Shown: positions 1-13,181, counted from the first letter of the stretch. The stretch: 64,000 nucleotides of DNA from Margaritifera margaritifera (GCA_029931535.1 JAQPZY010001536.1:186001-250000); one strand, 5' to 3'. The notes: a model not told the origin generated them from the letters alone. Made by a program: numbers and translations.

Positions 1-336
1 GAAGTGATGTCCATATCAATCTTCACATGATTTTCACCCTTGTGAAGAAGTGATGTCCATATCAGATTTCACATGATTTTCACCCTTGTGAAGAAGTGAT
101 GTCCATATCAGTCTCCACATGATTTTCACCCCTTGTGAAGAAGTGATGTCCATATCAATCTTCACATGATTTTCACCCTTGTGAAGAAGTGATGTCCATA
201 TCAATCTTCACATGATTTTCACCCTTGTGAAGAAGTGATGTCCATATCAGATTTCACGTGATTTTCACCCTTGTGAAGAAGTGATGTCCATATCAGTCTC
301 CACATGATTTTCACCCCCTTTGGAGAAGTGATGCCC
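1..336. repeat. 46-bp tandem array with hairpin units
   Basis: About seven copies of a 46-bp unit beginning gaagtgatgtccatatca. The array runs off the left edge of the window. Copies differ by a few substitutions and by one extra C in two units. Each unit carries the inverted pair cttcaca/tgtgaag around a loop of about 13 nt, so every repeat can fold into a small hairpin. No coding sense. Confidence 0.95.
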
Positions 337-406
337 ATATGATTGACATTTTACTTTAGTAATGAGAACTTGTTTTGTATTAATATTTTATTCTTTTATA
401 TTTTAG

Positions 407-496
<90 letters not shown>

Positions 497-747
497 TGAT
501 TTACTACAACCTCTAATGGCAACAACTGGGACTGTGACCTGTTAACATTCACGCTCAGTTTGCTCATGATTAACACATGCCCGACTTTATGATTAACCCA
601 GATTTGCTACCAAATAATACATTAACAGATTTAGTTTAAGTTTGTATTTCTACTTAATATTCCAGTGAACAGTGTATAGCTTGAATGCTAGAGCATTACA
701 CAAGAGAAAACGGGGGTTTTTGTTGTTGTTTTTACTTCAGGTTTTCA

Positions 748-800
748 AGAGTAGACTCTGATCTGCTGGTGCATTTTTAGCTGGTGCATCAGGGTCTGTG
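748..800 (+). repeat. Degenerate arm of cloverleaf MITE
   Basis: The stretch reads gactctgatctgctggtgca, then a short loop, then ctggtgcatcagggtctgtg. This matches one hairpin arm of the MITE family at 10.4, 11.0, 57.8, 62.9 and 63.5 kb. The other arm and the terminal repeats are absent. Confidence 0.5.
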
Positions 801-999
801 CTGTTGGCATTGTATAAGGTAAAGATAGGAACCTTTCATCTGCCCCCAAATATAGACTGGTGAAGGTTATTGACCATGGAAATAATTTCTGTATTCAGGT
901 AAACATGTGAAACATGTTCCTGAAGTCACCTGACTGCAAGCCACTTCATGCTGACACTGTAAAAAAAAGGATTGCATATTTGTATTTTGTTTTCACTAT

Positions 1000-1075
1000 A
1001 TGCATACAATGAAAGATCCCTAAAATGGACCCACTGTATGCATACAATGAAAGATCCCTAAAATGGACCCACTGT
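1000..1075. repeat. Two-copy tandem duplication, ~37 bp
   Basis: The segment tatgcatacaatgaaagatc through ggacccactg occurs twice head to tail with no mismatch that I could see, which suggests a recent local duplication. Confidence 0.85.
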
Positions 1076-1231
1076 AACCTGGTCTCCTTTTTAGAGGGGC
1101 CACATATTTGTTGTCCCGATAAGGCATAATTCTGATAATAACAAAACATATTTATCCTGGATACCTTAATTTAAAAAAAAAAACATCAGAATTTTGGTCC
1201 GAACAATGTCTAGTTAAGGAAGGTTTCACTG

Positions 1232-1333
<102 letters not shown>

Positions 1334-2289
1334 CCAGCAGTGTTCAGAAACAATTGACAGGGTCCCTTTTTTTATTTTGTTAATTGTTTGTCATGAAGAA
1401 GGTATTATCAATGTCAGTGGTGTACATGTATTGTACAGGTTATGGACCGTATGCGAATTCTTATTTTTAATGTTTTAAGATGTTTATACGAGTTCTTTAT
1501 TTTTTGGAAAACTTTCTAATATTATTCACTTTAATATTACTGCAATGTATATAGAATCCTAGGTTTTAAGATATTTGGACATACTCTGTATCATTATCAT
1601 CCTGTCTTTTGTATTGTTAAGATTTAAAAAAATACAATGAACTATAAAAGGATATTGTTTTTGAGCAGAATGGTTCTGAAATTTTATACTTTATAAGGTA
1701 TAGAAAATATTGTAAGTATGGCTGTTCCATTAAAAGATCCATTGTGCCCAGGGAGGTAAATATAGAAAAAATGTCATAACTAGGATTGCATCTAGTATGT
1801 ACAGCTATATGATTCTGTAGAATTTGAGAATATTCCACAAACTTGTTGTATTCTTGTACTCAGACTGGTGCAAAAGATGAGCATTGTTCACAAACTTATG
1901 TAAATCTTGTGTGAATTTTTTATGTTATACACAGTAATGTATGCTGGCTTCATCTGGAAAAATCAGTACACTAGTTAATGACATAATTGTTGAATGGCAA
2001 GTTCTTATTGACGCATATGTAATGCATGCATTGTGCCCCAGAACTGCCTTGTGACAATGGAGAACTGACCAAAATTTGTACACTTTTTTATGTTTTGGAG
2101 AGAGATAATTTCAAAGAAAGAACTGACATTGTTGAGGATAAACAACAGGAAAATCAGGGAAGTGAAAATGTTTTCAGCACTTTTAAACTTGCCCTTACAG
2201 AGTTTGCAAGGTCCATTTTTGACAATTGACGTGCTAAACTGAATCACATTCCTATTTTTATCTCACCTGTCCATAAGACCAACTGAACT

Positions 2290-3460
2290 TATTGAAAAGC
2301 TCTTTATCCATCATCTGGTCTCCATTGAAAATTGCTATTTTCAACTTGTCAAAAACCACCAAACTTATTTCAAACTAATTTGGCACATAGCATACTGGCA
2401 TAAAGGCCTTTCAAGTTTGTACAAATAATACCGATCTGTCATCAAATATGGCACTCGTCAATAATAATAGTAAAATCTTTAAACAACAACTTTTCAAAAA
2501 CTGCTTAACAGAATTTGATAAAATTTGATGGAAAGCGTCCTGGCATGAATATTTATGATGCTGATCAGCCATCAGATATGGCTGCTGTTACTAAAAATAG
2601 AAAACCTTTAAAGGACTTCTTTTAAAAAAAGATACTGAATAAAATTTGACCAAACTTAATAGAAAGCATCATGGCATGAAGTCCTTTCAGGTTTATACAG
2701 ATTATCTACCATCAAGTCAGATATGGCCTCTGTTACTAAATAGAAAAACCTTTAAACAGCTTCACCAAAACCACTCAATAGAATTTGACCAAACTTAATA
2801 GAAAGCATCATGGCATGAAACCTTTCAGTTTTGTGCGAATGATGCTGATGTCATCAAATATGATCACAGTTACTATAAATAGAATAACTTTTAAGCTACT
2901 TCTCCAAAACCACTGAATAGAATTTGACTAAACTTAACATAAAGAATCCTGGAATGAAGACCTTTCATTTTTGTACAATTGATGCCAATCTGCCACCTTT
3001 ACTCAAAGCAGGAAAACCTTTCTTTGATTTCTCAGAAACTGCTCAGCAGAATTGGTCCAAATCAGGTGGAAAGCATTGTTATTATGGGCTTGAAAATTTA
3101 TAGAAATTATGTTGCTTCACATTAAAATATGGCCACTGTTTTGAAAATTTGTATATCCTTTCTCAGAAAGCACTCAACTGAAATTGACCAAATTTTACAG
3201 AAAGCATACTGGCTTGAATGACTTCAGTTTTACAAATGATGCCAATTTGCCATCAAACGGCTGCTGTTGCTAAAATAGAAAAAATCTTCAAGAAGTTAAA
3301 AATAACCTGAACAGAATTTGAACAAATTGGATGGAAAGTTTCTTATCTTTAGCACCTTTCAGATTTATACATATGATGCCATTGCACTATATAATATTAC
3401 TGCTGTTACTAAAAGTAGAAATTCATTTGTACACCTTTATCTAACAAAAAGGATGGACAA
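2290..3460. repeat. Degenerate ~135-bp tandem array
   Basis: A unit containing gaatttgaccaaacttaat, gaaagcatcatggcatgaa, a 'cctttcag' block and 'atatggc..ctgttactaaa' recurs at about 2511, 2643, 2782, 2920, 3050, 3181 and 3314, with a weaker copy near 2360. Spacing is 130-139 bp. The copies are diverged and carry indels, so the array is old. No continuous reading frame. Confidence 0.85.
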
Positions 3461-3874
3461 ATGATGCTGATGTGCAATCAAATAGGATGAAGGTGCAGAA
3501 AGTAAGGAAACCTTGAGACAACTGTTTTCATAACATAACTAATCAACAACATTTGAGGAATTTCAAGAGAAAGCATCATACTGACCCAGATTTCTTGGCC
3601 AACTGTTCTTGCATTGGTATTAGATAATGTACTTTGTTGTTGTGAGCTGGAATGACTTAAAGTCCATTTAAAATCAGTGTATTTTGCGAGATGTTTCAAG
3701 TCATTCTGCTTCTTTGTTAAAACTGTAAGCATGTCATTGACTAGGAAGATGCTTATGATAGTTATAAATGAAATGGCCAACTTAACAGTGCAGGCAATGT
3801 TCACCAATATAAACTTTCTTAAAAAATTTTAATCTGCTAATGAAATCTGATATTTATTCACTTACTTTTAGAAA

Positions 3875-4400
3875 AGAAAAAAATGACATACAAAATTGAT
3901 ATGGATGATGTACAGAATTGATATGGATAATGTACAGAATTGATATGGATGATGTGCAAAATTGATACTGATCTTCAAAGTTGATATGGATGATGTACAG
4001 AATTGGTACTGATGATGTACAGAATTGGTACTGATGATGTACAGAATTGGCACTGATGATGTACAGAATTTATACTGATGTATGGAATTCGTACTGATGT
4101 ACAGAAGTGATACTGATGATGTACAGAATTGATATTGAGAATTGATACTGATGTTCAGAATTGGTACTGATGATGTACAGAATTGGCACTGATGTACTGA
4201 ATTGGCACTGATGATGTACAGATGTACAGAATTAATACTAATGATGTACAGAATTTATACTGATGTATGGAATTCGTACTGATGTACAGAAGTGATACTG
4301 ATGATGTACAGAATTGATATTGAGAATTGATACTGATGTTCAGAATTGGTACTGATGATGTACAGAATTGATACTGATTATGTACAAAATTGATATCATC
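3875..4400. repeat. 22-bp minisatellite with 185-bp higher-order duplication
   Basis: Variants of a 22-bp unit (gatgatgtacagaattggta plus two bases) fill the stretch. A block of about 120 bp starting with tatggaattcgtactgatgt occurs at 4081 and again at 4266, giving a 185-bp higher-order period. Apparent minus-strand peptides rich in HHQYQFCTS are by-products of the repeat. Confidence 0.9.
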
Positions 4401-4489
4401 ACAGTTCATAATTTTGAATATTGTTAAATTGACAGGGATTTTGATATGCCCATCTTTTTATGGTATTGTGCATCCACGCATCCATGAAC

Positions 4490-5130
4490 ATTTGCTCACC
4501 TGGACCATGACTCAGTAATGGTTCAAAAGATTTTCATAAAACTTTGCCCAAATATAAATATATCATGATGAAATGGTCTTTCATGTACTTTAGCCATGCC
4601 TCCCTGCCTCAGGGTCAAAGACCTGGCATGTTGTAGTTAAAAAATGTATTTCTGTCACTTGTATAATTGTTCAGAGTATAACTTTTGAACCCCAGAAGAT
4701 ATTTTAATGAAACTTTGCCAAATATGCCAAGTATAAATCATGATTAGATGGTGTGTCATGTAACATAGCCACACCCTCTACCTCAAGGTTAAGGTCACAT
4801 CAAGGGAAACTAATCTATGACTTGTATCCTTGTCAACAGTATGACTTTTGAAACACTGAATATATTTTAATGAAACTTAAGTCAATTATACATCATATAT
4901 AGATGTTGTGTCACATAATGCCCCATGCTTCAAGGTCAAGGTCATAGCAAGGGAAAATGTAATTCTGTGACTTATATCCTTGTCTGGAAAATAACTTTTT
5001 AACCACTTTAGAAATTTTAATGAAACTTTAACCAGTTGTATATCAAGATTTGACAGTGTGTCACATACCAAAGCCATGCCACCAGCCTCCAGGTCAGGGT
5101 CATGGCAAGGGAAGTTACAAATAGTGATCA
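4490..5130. repeat. Degenerate ~140-bp tandem array
   Basis: Four to five diverged copies of a unit containing 'tttaatgaaacttt', 'gtgtcacata', 'gccatgcc' and 'aaggtcaaggtcat', then 'ctgtgacttgtatccttgt'. The unit is unrelated to the array at 2290-3460 but of nearly the same length. No reading frame persists through the copies. Confidence 0.8.
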
Positions 5131-6120
5131 CATTCTAATTGTAGAGTGCATTATGCCCTAATAAAGTACTAAAATGTTGGGTCACTTCAGTCAGAGTTAT
5201 AAAATGCATGATGACAGTCTTTTTGTAATCCTACTCCAAGTATGCAAGAGGTCAAGGTTGAAGTAATTGAAATACCTCAGAAGGTGCCATAGCATAAGTA
5301 ACTCACTCTGAACCTCTATATTACTGGAGTAGTAATAATTTATACTCGTTGACAGAGAATGCAGAGATGCCAACCATTCTGGATTTTGCATAATTATTAT
5401 GATCTATTGGTGGAAATTCTACAATCTGATTTATATCAACAATATTATAAAAAATATAAATTTTATTGGATTAAATTTTGAACGCGAGTTTTCTTTGTGA
5501 ATACAGGTAGGTACCAAACTACTTAAGCACAAGTATTATAGACTGGTATATAAAATATAGTTCCTCAAGATAAAAATTGATGTACATAACAAGAAACTAG
5601 ACTAATAAACAGTAAAATAGGTGAACAATGGCAACAGCGATAACAAGAAAAGAAATAAAAAAATACTGATAATTTGTGAGGAAAACTAATTGTTTATGGC
5701 TATTGTTTTGAGTTTATGGAATTTGATGCATGGATTTCTCATTTATTATTATTGGACCTTAATGATTACTGTGTGTGTGTATAGGCTCAAAGGAAGATGA
5801 ATTATTTAAGGTTTTGTTATTTGTAACAAACGTGCTATCCATTCCAGATGGGCTGACTAGATTCCAAAAACTTGATGCTATAATTATGATATGCATGCTG
5901 ATAGGTTGGCATCTTTAGAAATGTAGAACCGTTTCGTTTTTTTTTTGTCTTGCAATAATTAACAGATCGCAAGATACATGTTTCTCTTCAAGTATTGTAA
6001 GATTCTTTAAATTGTTGAAATCTTTTAACATTCATCATAGCGCTTTGCAGGCAAGACATTGTCTTTCACAAAATATAAAATATTTTTTATGATGGACACA
6101 TTAATTACCCATAAATAAAT
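5131..6120. other. Non-coding stretch
   Basis: AT-rich sequence with no recognisable gene, RNA or repeat in either strand. Confidence 0.5.
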
Positions 6121-6124
6121 ATAT

Positions 6125-6570
6125 AAAACTTGGAAAGCTATGCATTATACAGGAAAGACTGAGTATTGTTATAGTTAATCCATAAAGGATAACACAAGGC
6201 TGTGTATTATAAAATGAAGACTCTTGTTCAAATGGAGTATTGTAGTTAGTGTATAAATGTTTACACAAGACTGTGTATTATTAAATGAAGACTAGGTAAA
6301 AATCGAATATTGTTGTAATCAATTTATAAAGGATAACACAGGGCTATGTATTATAAAGGGAAGACTTGAGCATTGTTGTAGTCAGTGTAGAAAGGATAAC
6401 ACAATGCTAAGTATTATGAAGGGAAAACAAAATTGTTGTAGTCAGTGTATAAAGGATAACACAAGGCTGTGTATTATGATGGGAAGACTGAATTTTGTTG
6501 TAGATAGTATTTAAAGGATAACACAAGACTGTATTATTAAGAAAAGACTCCTATCCAAATGGAGTATTGT
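6125..6570. repeat. Degenerate ~59-72 bp tandem array
   Basis: The block ggataacacaaggctgtgta recurs at about 6188, 6258, 6330, 6394, 6453 and 6517, each followed by a variable 'gaagact..attgttgtagt' segment. Spacing varies from 59 to 72 bp, showing many indels. Confidence 0.85.
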
Positions 6571-8320
6571 CGTAGTTGGTGTTGGTTCACAAGCATTTTT
6601 TAGGCCAAGCACCCTGTAATCAAATCTTTCTGAGTAAAAAGGGTATACGAGTCTCAGATTTCATGTAGATTAAGAAAATCTTTCCTGCAATATTTTGTCG
6701 GATAATAAAAATTGCCACATTATTTCATCATTGACTTATGCATATTTGCATAAAGTTAGGTTAGAAGCATTGTTTGTATGTTTGGATTTTTTGGTCAGAG
6801 TAAAAGTTTTGTAAATTTATCGTAACTGCTTAACAAATGTGTCTAATCAGTGTTAAAGTATATCATTTGTAATCCAAAGGAATTGGAGAATTTGCATCTT
6901 TTTGAATTACTTGGAGTTACAAGTAGTAACTGAAGTTGATGATCAAAAGATCATGCATTTCATTTGTGCCATAAATTCTTGATGAAAATCCACTTTTCTG
7001 GTGAATAATTTTTTGATTTAATCAAACGCTATGCCAAATTTCTGATGTTGTCCATTCCAAAGAAGAGTAATGAAACCAGGGTCTTTTTAGCATCCATTTT
7101 TGCCCCTTGTACAAGAAAGAAGAAAAAGCGTAAAAGTAAATCAACAGGGTTTTAGAATGTGAACAAATTTTCATTTAGTCCCCCAAACAGAAAATAGTTT
7201 GTGATAATTTAAATGTGTACACAAATCTTAAATTCTGTTTACTCCAGGAGACTGTCTTTAAATTTTTATTCCTCGAATTTTGTCGAGCCTGCCTTGGTGG
7301 TAGCTTGATGTAATGATCACTTTGGCATCTGTGTGCATATCTTTCTGTACACACCCAAGATAACCTCAGTGTTAAAGTTTTGTATGTGCTCATTTCTCAA
7401 GTACAATTAGCCACGCAGTCATGTTAATTGGTATGTGGGTACATCTTGATGTATACAGTATCAGTTTACCAAGAGCTCAGGGGTGGGCTCGACATGCAGG
7501 CCATGGCCAGCTTTTTCTTAAGTAGCTTCTTTCATATATGTGTGCATGATAGAAGGAGGGAGCATTGTGGCTTTTTTTACTGTGTGTCTATTTTTTAATT
7601 TGTTTGCAATTAGTAGGTTAATAACACAAAGACCAGACATGTTTCACATACATATTTCTGAACTAAACTTACACAGTAGGTTCTTGCACTTTCTTGGCAA
7701 ATTTGATTTGTGCCCATTTTGTCTTTCCACTATTGTTACTCAAAAAATTGTTGCACTAAATTTGAATTTATGCCTGATTAACCCACATAAGTTAAACTTG
7801 ACTAGATATTTATTTGCCTTTTGTACAATTTTGATTTAATGATAACCTCTTTTGAATGAGAATCTGCTGTTTATCTACAGGAGACTTGCACTACTGATAT
7901 ATATTAACACTACAAAAGACAAATCACCTATTTCTTGATATATGATAATATATTGATTGATATGGATAATATTGATGTATAATATGCACCTGACATTTAA
8001 AAGCCTGTTGTATATGGATATAATAGGGTATTGTTAATGGTCAGGCTGATCCTCCTGTCAGACCATACTTGTATTTGTGTTTCATATTATTAAATATGAT
8101 TTTACTACATGTTTGCACAGTAATTGACTTGAATTTACTCCTCCTTTGTCAAATCTGACAAATATATCTGATTTATCTAAATGACAGTACAAAGTTTATA
8201 GGTATTTTAAGCAAGCATCACTTTTCCATTATCTTAGAAATTCATTGCAAGAACTATATAATCATGTAATAGAATCTGGCCATTCCATTCATAATTCACT
8301 CATCTACCAAATCCTTTTTT
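6571..8320. other. Non-coding stretch
   Basis: No supported gene. The longest ORF (7540-7839, +) is AT-driven, hydrophobic and without motifs, so it is not annotated. Confidence 0.5.
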
Positions 8321-10195
8321 GGCTCTACTGGTCATAAACCGGGAGAGCATATGGGATGGTCTGTTGTCAGTCGTCAGTCTGTCCGTTAATACAAGTTTTC
8401 TATTGCTCTGTCTCCTAAAATACTTGGGGGATTGCCATGAAACTCTACATGCATTCATTCCATAGTCTAGTTGGTCCTAAATGAAAATGGTGCTGCTTGG
8501 ACATCCAATATGGCTACCACAGTGGCCATCTTGAAAATCTTGTTATCTCTATTCCTCCTGGATGGATGGTCATATCAACATGGGATTTTCCCTAAAAGAC
8601 TTCTTGTGTTGTCTAGTTTGTTCTAAATAAAAATGGTACAAATTTGATATCCAATATGGCCACCACAGCAGTCATCTTGAAAATCTTGTTATAGCTACTC
8701 CTCCGAAACAGAGAATCGTATAGACATGGGGTTTTTGCCAGAAGATTTCTTAAGATGTTTTGCTGGTTCTAAATAAAAGTGGTACCATTCTAATGTCCAG
8801 TATAACCACCACAGCAACCATCTTGAAAATCTTTGTTATTGCTACTTTTTCGAAAAATGAAAAGTCATATTGACATGGGGTTTTCAGCAGAAGAGTTCTT
8901 ATCATGGCTAGTTGGTCCTGATTGAAATTGGTGCCACTTGCACATCCAATATGGCTGCCACAGTGGCTGTCTTAAAAATCTTGTAATTGCTATTTCTTCT
9001 AATTGGATGTTTGTATCAACATGGGGTTTTTACGAACAGACTTCTTATGATGTCTAGTTGGTCCTAAATGAAAACGATCATCTTGAATATCTTGTTATCA
9101 CTACTTCTCCAGAATGAATTGTCATTTCAACATGGGGCTTGTCACTGAAAGCCACCTTATGATGTCCAGCTGGTCCTAAATGAAAATGGTGCCAATCTGA
9201 TGGCTGCCATAATAACCATCTTGAAAATCTTGTTATTGCTACTTCTCCAAGATGTTAGGTCATATAGACACTGTGCTTTCACCAAAAGACTTCTTTTGAT
9301 GTCTAGTTGGTCCTAAATGGAAATGGTACCAATTTGATATCCAGTATGACCACAATGACAGCCATTTAGAAAATATTGTTATCGTTACTTCTCCAAAACA
9401 TAAAGTCATATCAGCATGAGGTTTTCACCAGAAGACTTCTTAACATGTCTTGTTGTTCCTTGCTTAACATGGTGCAGATCTGATATCCAGTATGGCCACC
9501 TGGCCTTCTTGAAAATCTTTGGGGGGGGTGGGGGGGTGAGGTTTAGTGCCATTTTTCAGCACATGATTGGCTGTACATGGTGACACTTATATTTGGTGGA
9601 GGAAGACCCTGGGGAAAAACCACTGGCCCACTTGCTATTGCTACTCCTAAATGGAAAATCATTTGGACATGGGGTTTTCATCAGAAGAGTTATTTTGGTG
9701 ATTATTTGGTCCTTAATGAAAACTATGCAAACTGACCCTCAGTATGGCCACCATGGTGGCCATTATGAAAATATTATCTCTGCTTCTCACAAATGGATGG
9801 TCATATCAACATGGGGTTTTCACAGATATACTTCTTATGATGACTAGCTGGTCTTAAATGAAAATGAAGTCAATCATATATCCAGTATGGCTGCCACAAT
9901 GGCCAGCTTGAAAATCTTGTTGTCACTACACCCCATGAATGGATGATCATATTGACATGGGGTTTTCACAAAAAGACTTCTAATGATGTCAACTTAGTCC
10001 TAAATGAAACTGGTGCCAATCTGACATCAAATATAGCTGCCATAGCAGGTAATATAAAAATCTATTTATTGCTGAAAAATATCAGAGATACTTTCAACAC
10101 TCATTATTTACAAGGAAGAAATGGTTTTATCTTGAATTTCTGGAAATTCTTTTCAGCCAGTAGAGTGTCATTTCTATTCAAGGGACTCTTGTTTT
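8321..10195 (+). mobile_element. 1.9-kb pearl-like element with internal ~146-bp tandem core
   Basis: The left end starts ggctctactggtcataaacc and the right end is a conserved block from about 10080 (caacactcattattta..cagtagagtg..ctcttgttt). Between them lie about eleven diverged copies of a ~146-bp unit with landmarks 'agttggtcctaaatgaaaatgg', 'ccaatatggccaccaca', 'catcttgaaaatcttgttat' and 'catatcaacatggggttttc'. A second copy with the same ends and almost the same length lies at 59192-61069. The left ctctactg pairs with cagtagag in the right block as a short subterminal inverted repeat. Conserved flanks around a tandem core recall the pearl-type, Helentron-derived non-autonomous elements of bivalves. 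That assignment is inference; the paired copies are directly seen. Confidence 0.75.
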
Positions 10196-10423
10196 TATTT
10201 AAAGTCATATTGTAGCATTGAAAGATGCAGTTTTCAGATGTTTATTTGTCAAGTTCGAGTTCAGTGTATACAAAAGAATTGGCCTTTCACTATCTTTGTG
10301 TTGACTCAAATGTCATGTTGCAGAATGTATATTCATGCCATGTCTTATTGAATTTATGTTAAGAAAAGTGTTCATCAGTTTTGAATGTTGCATGTAACAT
10401 TCACATCCTTATCCTTTTGAATA

Positions 10424-10646
10424 TATACTGTATGTACTCACTTATAAGTTGGATCCAACTGCAAACAACATAGACCCTGATCTGCCATAGCATAATGCAC
10501 TGGCAGATCAGGGTCTATGTTGTTTGTCCTACTGATTACTCCTAAGAAACTGCATAGACCTAGATCTGATGGCACATTATGCAATGGCAGATATGTGTCT
10601 ATGCAGTTTGCAGTTGGTCCTGATTTGTAAGCGAGTGTAGACGGTA
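10424..10646 (+). mobile_element. Cloverleaf MITE, copy A
   Basis: About 220 bp made of three nested palindromes. The outer stem is formed by cttataagttggatccaact and its complement near 10610-10635. Arm 1 (10462-10526) pairs caaacaacatagaccctgat with its complement. Arm 2 (10547-10609) pairs aaactgcatagacctagatc with its complement. The arm loops are themselves near-palindromic (gcataatgca, cacattatgca). No coding potential. Confidence 0.85.
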
Positions 10647-11031
10647 ACACAATTCTGGTCTCAATATATTATGTTGATATTGAATTGATACAAATAAAGA
10701 AATTCCTTCACCTAACCTTGCTTTCTGTGATTTTACATTCCATTTAGAGCACAAGACAGTTTCATTGGGATCATTTATTCTATGTGCATCTGGGACAGGC
10801 AATATATACAAAAGAAAACAAAATGGGAAAAAAAGGTATATACCAGGGCTTAAGGTAACTAGAAACTCTTGGTCCAATGAAAAATACATAGTTGCATCCA
10901 TCTACATGCCATGTTTCCACTCCACATGAGCACTGAAGAAAGACTTTAGGAATTGCAATCTCTTTAATGCAGTGGAATGATTTCTATAATTGATTTTAAG
11001 GTTAAGTTTTATTTTCAAGCTTTTTCAGTTC

Positions 11032-11231
11032 TGTCTATATTTGCTTACAAGTAGGGTCCAACTGCAAACAACATATACCTTGATAAGTTGTCACATAATG
11101 CACAAGCAGATCAGGGTCTATGTTGGTTCTTAAAAAACTGCATAAACCCAGATCTGCTGGCACATTATCCAATGTCAGATCTGGGTCTGTGCGGTTTGCA
11201 GTTTGATCCGACTTGTGAGTATATACAGTAT
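11032..11231 (+). mobile_element. Cloverleaf MITE, copy B
   Basis: Same architecture and orientation as the copy 400 bp upstream: outer stem, a caaacaacat arm, a short spacer, then an aaactgcat arm. Arm 1 is more mutated (cttgataagttgtcacat). Confidence 0.82.
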
Positions 11232-12640
11232 ATATGTGAAATTGTCTTTGCCTCTTATACATGTTCAGCTGACTTCTGTATTTAAGGACATGAGAGAAGC
11301 ATTCTTAATATTAGTAAGATGGAATCCTTACTGAACTACACATGAGAGATGTAGAGAGCTCATTAGGAAACGTGTAGGTAATGTGAACTATCAAGTATAT
11401 GTCACCCTTGCTAAACTACAGGAGAGAATGAAGAAGGGGAAGAGCAAATATAAATGGGAAGCAGCGGGGGGGGGGATTGGAGACAAAGTAACATTATGAC
11501 TTTGGGGGGGGGGGCGGTTCTGTGAGGATGTTAGTTCCCAAAGGAGACACACACGCCCGTCTCCCATCCATCCACTGTAAAATGGCTTACCTCTTGGTAA
11601 ATAGTTTTGAATCATTATATCACTGATATACAAACAGTTGGATGTTTTTTAATTCCGGCGAACTAGTAATGTTACTATACTATGCATGCATAATATTAAT
11701 GAGTATACAATCACCTTGATGTCTACTCATGCAGGTGAAACTAGGAATTTTGCTATGCTAGCAGAATATTAATGACTATACAGCTGTAAGTTTACCCGCC
11801 CATGTTTTGATTTGATAAAAAATACCTTAAAATTTTTTCCTTTGACTGGAAATTGATGTTGTTAGTTCCAACATGCAAGATTAATGTTTTTTTCTGGGGA
11901 TAAATTCAATTCTGGATATCTGTATTGTAGGCATGATGAGAATGCCAGTTTTGGAGTAGTACTGAACTTGCTTTTGGTCCATCCCCACCCCCATAGATAA
12001 TTTAAAACCTTATTTACTAAGCAGGACTTTTTTTTTCTTCATTTAGTCAGCTTAAACTGGGTGTTTTTTACAATAAGGCCCAGCTAGTTATTAACTTTAA
12101 AATGACCTACCTCATAATGGTCAGCTTTTCGGCCCTCTGGTCATGGTGTCACTTGTAGTATATTTAACATATACCTAGGCATGGCATGATACAAATGGGG
12201 GGGGGGCGGGTGTTGTTGGTTTTTTCCTATGAATGTATTAGTCGGATGAAATAAAGTATAAGTAGAGTGAGAGTTCTAGCACCCTCGAACCTGGCACATG
12301 CTGTAGAGACACTATATAAGTAGTCGGTTTACAATGACAATTTAGCGGTGCCATAGTATGCCCATTAGCTAAACTGTGTACTGGCTGCTTTCTTATTGAT
12401 GCCTTTGTGCCTTGGAAAACTTTGGTTATAGCAGCCTTGGTTGTGGTTGGGTTGGGTATATACGTATCAAAGCCGGCTCATCAAAAGGAAAATTATAACA
12501 GCAATATTGATAGTAAATGACCTTCTACTGCAAACATGCAGGACATTTAGAATAATGGCAATAGCGCATGAAGCGGCAACGGTTCTTCCAAATGTGCTTT
12601 AAGAACAGGCGCAAAAATAGACCACTTTAGCATCTAATTT
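11232..12640. other. Non-coding stretch with G-runs
   Basis: No gene seen. Two long guanine runs lie near 11465-11475 and 11502-11514, and others near 12200. Sequence is AT-rich until about 12600, where G+C visibly rises at the Polinton remnant. Confidence 0.5.
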
Positions 12641-12786
12641 TTTTACCCGTTATTGGAAGACCGCATCGTACAGCAGAGGCTCACTGTGGGTAGGCCTCAA
12701 GTCAGGAGGTTGTTGTTGTTCCAATGGTTTTGTTACTTTCGTGATTTCATAGCTTATTATAAATTTCCAGCAAGACCTTTCATGAT

Positions 12787-13181
12787 CTACACACGAGCAA
12801 CTGCTCTCCCACGAGTTATTATTTCGTTTTTTGACATTTTGTCCATTGCAACCGGAGTGTAGGCCATGTGCGTGCTGGACCGTATTTCGTTTTTGAGCGC
12901 CACGCATTTGACATGCTCGTCGAGTATGAAGTTAAACTCTTCCTTGGAGATAGAATTAACTACCATCGCCCTGGACACGTGATCCGAGATCTATTAAGCT
13001 TGGCTTTGTCCAAGACGTGGATTTCATCGTGCTTTTTGGCCTTTATGGTGAGACAGCGGTTACTAACATTTCCTGCAATAGAAATTAGACCACAGCTCAA
13101 AGCAGTGATCTCAAGGACAATCGCAATGGGAGGGAGGGGGTTGCCTGCCACACTGGTGCCCAGGGACACTTCCGTCAGCAT
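12787..13181 (-). pseudogene. Polinton-associated membrane protein remnant
   Basis: Read on the minus strand, one frame (13181 down to about 12960) gives a Gly/Ala/Ile-rich hydrophobic segment (IVLEITALSCGLISIAGN) followed by a charged helix (KAKKHDEIHVLDKAKLN). An overlapping second frame (12978 down to 12787) continues with SKEEFNFILDEHVKCVALKN and ends in a basic tail. The two together have the layout of a small hydrophobic-plus-helical protein that I associate with Polintons and similar elements of invertebrates. A frameshift near 12960-12980 separates the halves, so it is not intact. The family link is from recognition, not a search. Confidence 0.45.

Noticed and set aside
1..336. Regular repeat considered as a CRISPR array
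   Set aside because: Units are contiguous with no unique spacers, and the genome is eukaryotic.
3868..4409. Minus-strand repetitive ORFs rich in HHQYQFCTS
   Set aside because: They come from the 22-bp minisatellite; indels break the frame repeatedly.
7540..7839. 99-codon + ORF
   Set aside because: AT-rich hydrophobic translation with no conserved feature.
11465..11514. G-runs considered as a G-quadruplex regulatory site
   Set aside because: The two runs are homopolymeric and about 30 bp apart, with no nearby gene to regulate.
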